A stretch of DNA of 64,000 bases from Neostapfia colusana (lineage: Eukaryota > Streptophyta > Magnoliopsida > Poales > Poaceae), in NCBI GenBank assembly GCA_030760725.1, contig JASWHV010000012.1, positions 54,777,652 through 54,841,651 of the forward strand, given 5' to 3'. A program made the translations under genes and the position numbers. Under the pieces are notes generated by a model that ran no database searches, was not told the DNA's origin, and saw nothing but the letters and a program-made list of their open reading frames with translations. This document shows positions 41,956 through 52,302 of this stretch, piece after piece. Position 1 is the first letter of the stretch, and each line of letters opens with the position of its first letter.

Positions 41956-42249
41956 TACACAGCCAAGCCAATGTCGGACGCATCACAATATACGTCAAAA
42001 GGCTTGGTCGTATCCGGTTGAGCTAACACCGGGGCTGTTGTAAGATGCTTCACCAATGCTTGGAAAGCTTCATCACAAGCTGAGCTCCAACCATATTTGA
42101 TCCCCTTCTTCAACAGTTCCGTCATCGTCTTAGCAAGCTTGGAGAAGTTCGGCATGAATCTCCGATAATATCCCGCTAAACCGAGAAAGCTCCTGACTTC
42201 ATTGACAGATGTAGGGGACTTCCATTTCAGCACTTGTTCGATTTGCTTG
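41952..42249 (-). pseudogene. pol: TE-2 RT end and RNase H start
   Basis: It encodes VNEVRSFLGLAGYYRRFMPNFSKL, HLTTAPVLAQPD and DVYCDASDIGL. Upstream codons are interrupted by LTR-b at 42250 and continue at 45398. Confidence 0.85.
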
Positions 42250-42407
42250 TGTGACACCCTCATTTTCGGGTCCTGCATATATTCATATTTTATTTGTAGA
42301 AAACATTTTAAAATAAGAAGAAATAGATAAAACATTAAAAAGTTAGCCAAAAAGAGCAAATTCTAGTGTACAGAGAGCACCGAAGACAACTTCCATGGCT
42401 CGCTGGC

Positions 42408-43012
42408 CACGTGGCGTGTTCGGAGCTCATCTCCGCAAATGGGGAGGGGTCCGCCACTAAACTGGCTACGTGGCAGGCTCGGGGCTCATCTCCGCAAAGG
42501 GGGAGAGGTCCAACCCTGTGGGACACGTGTTGCCCCCGGAGCTAGCCTCTGTGGAGAAGCGAGGCCAGTCCCGCAGGACACGTGTCACCTTAGGAGCTAT
42601 TCACTGCGGAAAAGAGAGGACCAGCCACGCGGGACACGTGTCTCTCACGGAGCTCACCTCCGAGAGGTCCGACACTACCGGACACGTGTCACCTCCGGAG
42701 CTCACCTCCGGGAGCTCCGGTCCTATTGAACACGTGTCAACCTCGGAGCTCGTCTCTAAGAAGGAAGGAAATCTGGCACTGTTAGGACACGTGGCACACC
42801 CGGAGCCACCTCCGAAGAGAGGGGAGGTCCGGAACTGACACGTGGCGTTCGCGGAGCTTGCCTCTGTTGAGAGGGGAGGTCCCGACCGCCAGGATACGTG
42901 GCACACGCGGAGCCCGCCTCTGAGAATGAGGGAGGTCTCGCTCGCTTGAGACACGGCACAACCGGAGCTCGTCTCTGCGAAAACGGGGAGACCAGGCCCC
43001 GATGGACACGTC
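42408..43012 (+). promoter_or_regulatory. G-box repeat array of LTR-b
   Basis: Eight CACGTG cores start at 42408, 42524, 42579, 42635, 42683, 42731, 42788 and 42839. TACGTG occurs at 42467 and 42895, and decayed units lie near 42951 and 43007. Spacing is 48-59 bp. Most cores are flanked as GACACGTGTC or GACACGTGGC and followed by a GGAGCTC block. In plants G-boxes bind bZIP (for example ABA-response) and bHLH factors. The array ends about 210 bp before the TATA box. Confidence 0.75.
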
Positions 43013-43223
43013 GAGGTTTCGGAGCTCATCACCGCGGAGGTAATGAGTTCTGGAGCGGTTTTTGCTTCTGTACGCATGGGAATACCGGTACGGGAGGATA
43101 CCGACACGAATTCCACAATGTTACCGCACCAAATCAACTAAAGATAAGTTGTTAAGATTCAACGACAAGTTGAATAGGACTCTTATTCGAAGTCCAATCA
43201 GATTAGAACTCTTTCTTCCTGAT

Positions 43224-43231
43224 TATAAATA
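43224..43231 (+). promoter_or_regulatory. TATA box of LTR-b
   Basis: TATAAATA followed by GAACCCAGAACC, as in LTR-a. Confidence 0.65.
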
Positions 43232-43736
43232 GAACCCAGAACCTTTGGCCGAAACCACGAATTTCTTTTCCAACTCCTGAGCCGACGACTTAGAGCGCTA
43301 GCCCCAGCTCGCCGAGTAAACCCTTCGCCGGAGTACGGTCGAGAGAGATCGTCGGAAGAGAGTCCTAACGATCTGTCTTGCTAGGAGAAGGACCCCGAGA
43401 CTAAGAAGAACATATGGTAGGTCTCCAATACCACCTTACGACATCATCGCGGTTTCTTTGCATCTTTCCTTCAATTCCTTTCGAACAGAAACTTTTTCGT
43501 GGACATATCTCTTGTTGATCAGTTTGATCTAGATCTAAAAGATCATCGCTACGTCCACATTTGATCCGAACACCTCTGTTCATCGTAAAACCATGCAATC
43601 CATGCTAGAACACGTACAAAATGATCTAATAAGAACTGATCATAGGATAGCATGCATATGCATCATCACATCTAGTTAAAGTTTGTGCATGATACTGATT
43701 GTTGTGAATCTTGTATGTGCGTGATCATGTATAGAA

Positions 43737-43817
43737 GGACAAGCTCAGGGAGCTACCTACGACAGACTACAACAACAAGATTTTGAGCAACAGGAACCAC
43801 CAGAACAAGGCAAGTGC
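43737..43817 (+). other. Conserved short frame of LTR-b
   Basis: Twenty-seven open codons, GQAQGATYDRL to EQGKC, with an ATAG acceptor-like end upstream and AAG/GCAAGT at the end. Confidence 0.45.
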
Positions 43818-45397
43818 CCCTTGACCATATTGATCCTATGTTTTGGGAAACTGTTTTGTTTTGTGAAAAGGTGTGTGTGCTGAGTCAAACATGATGGGAA
43901 ACCTTTTATAGGAGTTTACTAGTTTTGGTTAAAACACCCTTGTCGCCTGGGAAGTTTATGAGTCGGGTATGGTTTTTGCTTTTACGCTTCGCTGAGTCCA
44001 TGGGATTACGGGGAGCGAGATAGATGTGTCTAGCTAACTGCACTCATAATGATAATAAGAAACTGATGTTGTTAATAAACATGGATCGGAGGGAGATCTA
44101 GGCAATTCAGGTTTGTGAATGAGGTAGCATGAGTTGGTGGTTTACTTGCCGTAGATCTAAGGACCGGTTCATGCGAGCACATGCCAGGATAACAGTGCCA
44201 CTACAAGGCAAAGTATGGGTGCGCCTTAGCTGAGTAATTAGGTAAGTTACTAGATTGTAATGGACCGTTGAAGGCGCGGGGAATGGGAGTGGAGTGAGGA
44301 CTGCCCTGGGAACTGCATGGCACAAGAGGGGGCCTGTGGGTGGGAGAATTGGAGATTCTAGCCTGCCAGTGAAACCTTAGTGAGTCCATACATCTAGTAG
44401 CCCCTTTGTAAAGGCTATTTTGTGATCTCTTGGCCATACACCGACGGTTGTGTACTGGTATAATGGAGGTTCTGCAGTCGCCGACGGGTGACGAAATCAC
44501 AAACTTGTCGGTAAAGTGGTACAACCTCTGCAGAGTCTAAAACTATCATGATAGCCAAGCTTACAGTCACGAGCGCCTGGCCAACTTCCACGATTAGTTG
44601 GATGGTTATTTTGGGATGGTTATGGTTAATGGTTATGGTCTGGTTTTGGTTTGGTTTTTGGGACTGTTGAGTCCGGGTGATAAGATTGGTTGCATGACTG
44701 TTGAGTCATGGCAATGAGATTGGTCTCAGTGTGAGACAGAATTGGTTATGAGATGAAATGGTAGCAAATACAAGATGGTATTCGTGAGATGGTAGCGAAT
44801 ACGAGAAGGTATTCGTGAGCAAGAATGAAGTTGATTAATGTCTGGTTGGGACACGGAAAAGTGATGGAGGTATGTTGGTATTTTAATACATGTTGGGATT
44901 ACGTTCACTTAAAGTTAAGTTGCTGTTTTATCATGGTTTTTATAAATAACTTTGCTTTCTGCAATGAGCCTTTTTATACCTACCTTGTTGTGAGCTACAT
45001 ATCATATTTTCCCGCACTTGCTGAGTACATCATTGTACTCAAACTTGCATTGTTATTTCATCATCAGCAACAGGAGAAGATTACTATGAAGACCAAGTGG
45101 AGCATTAGGCGTGTAATATGCCCTCAACCTTGCCTGTGGGGATGGAGTAGAGATGGTGCTGCTGCTGTTTAGATTGCTTCCGCATTAGTTAGAAGACTTC
45201 CGCTGTTAGATTAAAGACTTCTGCTGTGAATATGAGTCCAAGACTCATGAGACATTGTAATAAACTCTGTTATTCGTGGTCATATATATTCTGAAATTCA
45301 GTTTGTGGATGATGTGTATATATGTGATGAACATCCTGGGAACACATATGCATCAGTTCTCGGTTCCGTGGTTTTCCACAGAATTGAGGGCCTCACA

Positions 45398-46261
45398 GCT
45401 TGGATCAACTGGAATTGCAATGCCTTCTGCAGAAATAATATGACCAAGAAAGGGAACTTGGCTGATCCAAAACTCGCACTTGCTGAACTTGGCCTAAAGC
45501 TTATGGTCTTGCAATCATTGCAGCGTGATATGCAAGTGTTCGGAGTGTTCTTCTTTAGACTTGGAATAAACCAAGATGTCGTCGATAAACACCACTACGA
45601 ACTTGTCCAACTCCACCATGAACAATGAGTTCATGAGATACATGAAATGTGCCGGGGCGTTGGTGAGACCAAAAGACATGACGAGGTATTCATACAGCCC
45701 ATATCTCATCGAGAAGGCTGTCTTCGGAATGTCCTCCACTCGGATCTTGATTTGATGATATCCAGAGTGAAGATCCATCTTTGAAAATACACTCACACCC
45801 ACAAGTTGATCGAAGAGAATATCAATGTTGGGCAGTGGATATTTATTCTTGATGGTGACGGTGTTGAGAGGTCGGTAGTCCACACACAACCTCAAGATTT
45901 CATCCTTATTTTTCACAAACAGCGCCGAGCATCCCCATGGCGAGGAACTCGTTCGAATGAAACCCTTCTTCATTAAATCATTGAGCTGCTCCTTCAGTTC
46001 AGCTAGCTCATTAGAAGCCATCTTGTAGAGTCTCCGTGATATCAGTGTCGTTCCAGGTACAAGTTCGATCTTGAACTCGACATTTCTTTCGGGTGGCATG
46101 CCCGGGAGATCATCCGGAAAGACATTTGGGTATTCATGAACCACACGAATATCTTCTAGTTTTGTGGCTTCCGTGTTATATGTGGCTGGAGCTTCTTGAA
46201 CCGAACGGTCAAGAATAAGAACATGTGGTTCATGAAGTGGAGAGTTTAAACGAACACCCAT
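45398..46261 (-). pseudogene. pol: TE-2 reverse transcriptase
   Basis: It encodes the DLPGMPPERNVEF leader, SSPWGCSALFV, LCVDYRPLN, KMDLHSGYHQIKI, MSFGLTNAPAHFM and the catalytic VVFIDDILVYS. Stops at 45515 (TGA) and shortly after (TAG) interrupt the thumb region, which continues to VPFLGHIIS beside LTR-b. The catalytic aspartates are present. Confidence 0.9.
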
Positions 46262-46600
46262 CGAATGATGTCAAGAACAGCACCATGGCAATGTATACAT
46301 GTCATTCCTAAAACGATATCAAGTTTTTGACCCTCTAACATGATTAGAGAAGTCCGATAAAGATTTCCACCCAATTGTAATGGTGCTCTATAGACCATCC
46401 TATCATCTGTTATTTTCCCACTCGGAGAGCATATCAAGTATGGACTATTTGTGGGAATGATAGGCAATTGATATTTAATAACATAAGACTGACTTATGAA
46501 ATTATGGGTGGCACCGGAGTCAAAATGTATGACTACGGGATGATATAAATAAGAAAACGTACCCGCGAGGACGGGTTCGCCTTCCGGCACGTCTTCGATG
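46262..46600 (-). pseudogene. pol: TE-2 protease
   Basis: It encodes VVIHFDSGATHNFIS with the catalytic Asp-Ser-Gly and KLDIVLGMTCIHCHG, where Thr-Cys replaces the usual Asp-Trp of GMDW. A frameshift at about 46255 separates it from RT. Confidence 0.85.
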
Positions 46601-46619
46601 GCTAAGTGGTGGCATTGCC

Positions 46620-47798
46620 GGGTTTATAAGCTGGTTTCTTGGGCTGGTTGTGGGATGATTTGCACCCTGATACGGTGCTGCACCCCTGCCCTGTCGCTGC
46701 TCGGGCAGTCCCTCGCGATATGCCTTACACGGCCACACGTGTAGGGTGTCGGGTCCCTCCGACTTGAGGACGGTATCCCAGTGCACGCGGTTGAAACTGA
46801 GACGCACGCAGGACCATCCTTTGCTGCTGCTGCTGCTGTTGCTGTGGTGGATACGACGGTGGGAGGCTTGGTGCATTATACTGTCGACCGCGAAACTGAG
46901 GTGGTAGCGCTGGTGGCTGCCATCTTTGACTGGATGGTGATCGGTACACCACGCGGTATTATTGTGGCGCCCCGCCACTGCTGCTTGTCAGCACACTGTG
47001 TTTCCTCTTATCAGATCCGCGCTCGCTCTGAGCATTTTTCTGTAAAATCGCGGCATTAACAAGGTCGTTGAATGTGCCACTATTGCTTTGGGCGAGATGG
47101 ACCTTCATTTTAGAATTCAATCCCCGGAAGAACGCGTTTCACTTATCTTCCTCCGTTCCCACAAATCCTGGCGCATACTGCGCCAGCCGGTTGAATGACC
47201 TGGAGTACTCATGAGCACTCCTCCCGCCTTGTTTCAGCGCCAGGAACTCCTGGAGCTTCCTCTCCATAACACCGGGAGGTATATGGTAGGCGCGGAACGC
47301 CTCCTGGAGCTCCATCCATGTGACGGCATCGCCAGCCAGTAAGGAGGCGGTGTAGTTCGGCCACCAGGTACCGGCTTCCCCTTGAAGATGTCGCGCTGCA
47401 TACAGCGCCTTCTGGTGTTCGGTGCACCGTAGTAAACCGAACTTCGCCTCAAGAGTGCGGATGAAGCTGTCCGCCTCCAAAGGCTCTTCGGCCTCCATAA
47501 AGACCGGGGGATGGGTCGCTAAGAATTCTGAATATGAACTTTGTTGGGGCTGGCGTTGTCCATTGTCTTGGCGTCCTCCCTGACGGGACGCATTCTGTTG
47601 AACTATCATCAGAAGCAACTCGGTTTGCTCGTCGCGCGAGGCGAGCACTGCAGCGAGAACCTCCGCAAGTTTTCTTGGAAGTTCTGGCAGTGGAGGAGGT
47701 GGTTGCTGCTGTGTCGTGGTTTGCTCCGGAAGTGGAGACTCATCACCACGAACCTGACTTGGACCTCCCTCCTCTTGCGTGGACCGTGTACGCACCAT
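46620..47798 (-). pseudogene. gag: TE-2 gag
   Basis: From the ATG at 47798 it encodes MVRTRSTQEEGG, a Pro-rich segment, the Gag core (EPLEADSFIRTLEAKF, LQGEAGTWWPNY, WMELQEAFRAYHIPPGVMERK, AHEYSRSFNRLAQYAPGF) and stops at TGA 47139-47141. A Pro/Gln-rich tail with eight Gln (about 46820) and a zinc-knuckle remnant (YTCGRVRHIARDC, about 46703-46750) follow after frameshifts. TE-4 gag has the same start. Confidence 0.85.
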
Positions 47799-47970
47799 TC
47801 TGCATTCATACCATTCAAACGATAACGATACGCACATGTTTGTTTATTTCATCCAGTCTATACAATAGTAGCGCGAGAATGGAATAAATAATACGCATAA
47901 CAATCACACATATGGATAAAGTATAAACTTTATACAACATATACATCCCTGGACCCTGTCACACGATCGA
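47799..47970 (-). other. TE-2 leader, part next to gag
   Basis: Untranslated sequence; no gene seen. It ends at LTR-c, whose ATCGA duplication occupies 47966-47970. Confidence 0.6.
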
Positions 47971-48320
47971 TGTAACACCCTCAATTTCATATCCATGCAT
48001 TGCATATAGAGAAACATTATAAAAGAAGTAGAACGGGAGAAATAATCATAAAAATGGTCGGGAGTGGGAGAAAGATAGCTGAAAAGAGCCAATTCCAATT
48101 CGCCGAGGAGCGCCGTCGACACTTCCCGCGGCCTGCTGGCCACGTGGCGCCTTCAGAGCTCATCCCTGCGGAGGGGGTGAGGTCCGGCACTGCTGGCCAC
48201 GCTTTCTTCCACGCTGCTACCACACCCAAATCAATTGGAGATAAGTTGTTAAGATCCAAAACAAATTGAATAGAATTCTTATTTGAACTCCAATCGGGGT
48301 AGGACTCTTATTTTTCCCTT

Positions 48321-48328
48321 TATAAATA
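48321..48328 (+). promoter_or_regulatory. TATA box of LTR-c
   Basis: TATAAATA followed by GAACCCGAAAAC, in the same context as LTR-a and LTR-b. Confidence 0.6.
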
Positions 48329-48887
48329 GAACCCGAAAACCCACTTGGCCGTAACACCTTTCCAAGTCGACAACTTAGAAGCTCTAGCACCCAACTCGCC
48401 GAGTTAACCCCCTTCGCCGGAGTTCAGCCACCGGTGAGACTGCCGATGAGCCCCATCACGCTCGCCATCGCCGGAAGAGAGCCGACGATCCGTCCTGCTG
48501 CCATTGCTAGGAGGAAGGCCCTGCCAGAAAAGAGAAGTGAGGTAGGTATTCGTTACCATCTTACAACATCGTCGCGGTTTCTTCGCATCTGTTTTCTTCG
48601 AACAGAAGCTTTTTCGTGTGGACGGATCACGTGTTGATCAGTTTTTGATGGTGGAATTGATCTAGATCTTGAGTCAAGGTCATCACCACGTCCACACTTG
48701 ATACTTACACACTTGTTCACCATAAAACCCCATGCAAGCCCATAAAAACATGCAAGAACACGTACAAACTGGTTTAATAAAACAGCACCATAGGATTTGC
48801 ATCCATCTACACCATTGCATCTTGAGTAAAGATTGTGCATTATGTTTGATTGCTGTAAATCTTGTATGTGCGTGATCGTGAGTAGAA

Positions 48888-48977
48888 AGACAAGCTCAAG
48901 GATCCATCTACGAAGAACTACAACACCAAGACATCGAGACGCTTGAACAGCAAGAGCCACGGGAGCAAGGCAAGTGC
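48888..48977 (+). other. Conserved short frame of LTR-c
   Basis: Thirty open codons, RQAQGSIYEEL to EQGKC. An ATG frame at 48446-48541 (MSPITLAIAGRE..) ends at GAGGTAG/GT and could be an upstream exon; this is inference only. Confidence 0.4.
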
Positions 48978-50487
48978 CCCTTGACCATATTGATCCCATG
49001 TTTTGAAACTGTTTTGTTTGCGAATACGTGTATGCTTAAGTCAACTTGATGGGACACCCTTTTATAGGAGTTTACTAGTTTTGTTAACCATCCTTGTCGC
49101 CGGGAAAGTTGATGAGTCGGGTATGGTCATTTTTCCTTTTTGCTTCGCTAACCTACGGGATATGTGAAGCCGAGATAGAACATGTCTAGCTACTGCACTA
49201 ATACGAATAATGATAATGAAAACTTGATGATGATAATGAACATGGATCGAGGAAGATCTAGGCAAGCTTGGTTCGTGGAAGTTCATAAATGAGATGGTGG
49301 TTTACTTGCCGTAGATCTAAGGACCGGTTCATGCCAGCACATGCCAAGAAAACAGTGCCACCACAAGGCCAAATATGGGTGCGGCTTAGCTGACTAATTT
49401 GGTAAGTTGCTAGATTGTTATGGACCGTGGAAGGCGCGGAGAATGGGAGTCGAGAGAGGACTGCACTGGGAACTGCATGGCACAAGAGGGGGCCCGTAGG
49501 TGGGAGAATGGTGATTCGAGCCTGCTGGTGAAACCTTAGTGAGTCCATACATCTAGTAGCCCCTTTGTAAAGGCTATTTTGTGATCTCTTGCCCATACAC
49601 CGATGGTTGTGTACTGGTATAATGGAGGTTCTGCAGTCGCCGACGGGTGACGAAATCACAAACTTGTGGGTAAAGTGGTGCCACCTCTTAAGAGTGTAAA
49701 ACTATCATGATAGCCATGCTTACGGTCACAAAGCGCTTGGCCAACTCACATGATTAGATGGGGAAAACTTGGGATGGTTATTTTGTATGATCATGGTATT
49801 GTCTTGGTATGGTCATTCAGATTGGTCTCGGGAATGGTTGAGTCTTGGCAATGAGTTTGGTTTTGGTTATATGAACATGAGATGGTTATGAGCATGAGAT
49901 AAACTTGAGAAACATCAATGGCTGGTTGAAACTTGAGAAAAGGTGATTTATGATGAACTATAATGGAGGTATGTTGCTGTTTTACTTGTATATATGTTGG
50001 GATTAAATTCACCTAGACATAGCTGCTGTTTTTATCACGTTTGTGAAATAAAATTTGCTTGCTGCAATGAGCCTTTTTATTCCTACCTTGTTGTAAGCTA
50101 CATGTCATACTTTTCCTGCACTTGCTGAGTACGACATGTACTCACCCTTGCATTATCATACAAATATCAGCAACAGGAGAAGAGTACTTCGAGGATCATG
50201 TGGAGTACTAGGCGTTCGAACTACCGTAAACATGCCTGTGGTGTTGAAGATGGAGCCGCTGCTGTTTAGTTACTTCCGCTGTTGTATAGAGACTTCCGCT
50301 GCTAGAATAAGTTAGAGACTTCCGCTGCAAGAATAAGTTAGAGATTGATGTAATAAAGTACTTAAACCCTATTATTCGTGGATATATTCTGAATTCAGTT
50401 TGTGGATTACATGTGTACGTGTGATGAACATCCTGGGCACACATATGCATTAGCTGAGTTCCGTGTTTTACAGGACCGGGCATCACA

Positions 50488-52284
50488 ATCGAGTTCCAAA
50501 TTAATGAACTTTATGGATTAAAAGTTCATTTCGACCATCGTGGGTCACCACGGGATGTTAAGTGCGTTAACATGCGTAATTCCCCGCTATTGTACTGGAC
50601 CCAAACATGTCCTAGCTCGAAGTGATGTCGAATGCATAAACTTTTCCACTCCAACTCGCTGTTTTACAACAGCCGCTGGCTATCGAAATTTGAAACTAAG
50701 TGTTTTGATTGAAAAACTTCAACATGGTGTTCTCTGTCCAGCTTCTGGTCCAGCAGACCAGTAGGAAGAATTCAACTGTTTTGGCCACCTTGGAGGCAAA
50801 ATCTGGACTAGAGTTCAACAACAAAGTTGTAGTAGACTCAAAAAGGAATCCAGATTGTATTTATTTGCCTCCATAGACTTCCTAGTTTATGAGGTATGAT
50901 TTCTACAAGTTGACATAATTTTCTCAGGAATTTTGACAGCACCTCTTTTGCATGTGGCTGTTTTGCTCACAAAATTCCATCATATTATGCCCTAAATCTA
51001 GGAAAATACTGAACTGCAAAGTTGTAGCACATTTCCTACACTTTCCAACTGTGTCTTACTTGAACCTTAGAAATTTTTCTACAGAAAGTTTTGGTCTAAA
51101 TACAGAAAATTCCAGAGAGCGTTTTGGTCTGTCCTGTTTCTGGACAGTGCCTACTCATCTGAGATTTTCATCAATTTGGAGGGACATTTTGTTCTGGAGT
51201 TCTACAGAAAACTTGTAGAAGACTTCAAAACCTTTCCAGAATAGTATCACACACCTCCATTGGTTCAACCAATCATAAGTTATTCCCTGTTTAATTTCAG
51301 CAAAATTTCTGCCAAAAACAGGGGAGGTTGTTCCTAAGTCTTTGAAATTGAATCTATACTCCCAATTGACCCTTAGTTCAATATGGGAGTTCAATAACCC
51401 CTAAATGGAATCCTAAACTTCATTTTGACTCTTTTCTTTGAAAATATACTTTTATGCATCTAATAACTTATCTCAGTTCTACGTTTCCTTAACAAAGAAA
51501 AATCATAAGCCGGTATTCCGGCGTAAACGTGTCAAATGGTGGAACTAAGATCGTCACTCGCAAATGATTTCTAAATGTCATGCACTAACGTGATTAATGT
51601 ACCTGCAGAAGAACACACAATAATGATGCACACAAGGGTTTTTGACATTTCAGGCAGTTCCATATCATAGTAAAAACATACGGTCCGTATCATTGCTATA
51701 CGGATCGTCCTTGAGTCAAGCCACATCTCAAGATACATGGTCGTGTTTTCACACCACACGACGGGTAACCCGAGTAGAGCACGAACGGGTCATCACGGTT
51801 GGGAATTTTGTCAACCCAACGGATACCACCTACTGCCTCATGACCGTTGAGGCACGCCGATGGCGAGCGCTGCGTATGACCCTTTGAACACTGAACGTTC
51901 AAGAGTTGCATACTATCGTGTTGCTTACAACACGATGGGGTATTCTCACTTTTGCCTAAAGCACGCTGGAGATTAGCGTTTTCATATTCTCTCAGAAACA
52001 TGAAAAGGTTTAGAGACTCATATTCACTACCGTGCCAAGCCACGGTAAACCATTCCATATTATTACTCGTAAGGCGAGTTACCGCAATTGATCCGCTTGC
52101 GGTGGCGTACCTTACCTCTTACCTGACGTCGGAGTGTCGTTACAGAATGTATAACACATAAGTTAGCTTTTCCACCATAATATCTACTACTATCATAGAC
52201 CTTATGTGGTCATATTGACTAATCCTCACTCGACTACTTCTATGTTTTCAAAATAGGCTCTTTTTGAGTGTGCTATTCCCAATG
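50488..52284 (-). other. TE-2 leader, part next to the primer site
   Basis: About 1.8 kb of untranslated sequence. Its right half aligns with the TE-4 leader. No gene is supported. Confidence 0.65.
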
Positions 52285-52298
52285 TGGCTCTGATACCA
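52285..52298 (-). other. Primer binding site of TE-2
   Basis: TGGTATCAGAGCCA on the minus strand, four bases from the LTR start at 52303. Confidence 0.92.
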
Positions 52299-52302
52299 CG
52301 TC

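Larger units (their letters stand above)
42250..45397 (+). repeat. LTR-b: solo LTR in TE-2 pol
   Basis: It starts TGTGACACCC and ends GCCTCACA, flanked by GCTTG at 42245-42249 and 45398-45402. RT coding of TE-2 is continuous across the site when one GCTTG is counted once. It contains the G-box array, a TATA box (43224-43231), the short frame (43737-43817) and the palindrome (44543-44554). It is the only full-length LTR of this subfamily in the window (3148 bp). Confidence 0.93.
47971..50487 (+). repeat. LTR-c: solo LTR in the TE-2 leader
   Basis: It starts TGTAACACCCTC and ends GGCATCACA, with ATCGA at 47966-47970 and 50488-50492. It aligns with the TE-3 LTR and LTR-d but lacks the minisatellite. 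It has one G-box unit near 48141. The TATA box is at 48321-48328, the short frame at 48888-48977 and the palindrome at 49702-49713. Recombination between two LTRs probably removed the rest of the element. Confidence 0.93.

Noticed and set aside
42408..43012. Regularly spaced repeats considered as a CRISPR-like array
   Set aside because: Repeats are imperfect, spacers are themselves similar, and the context is a plant LTR.
47760..47798. Gag start MVRTRSTQEEGG of TE-2 considered as another H3 mimic
   Set aside because: Only M, R, T and GG fall near H3 positions and the ARKS core is absent; too weak to claim.
50540..51394. Small frames in the TE-2 leader
   Set aside because: Short, not shared with the TE-4 leader, and in AT-rich untranslated sequence.
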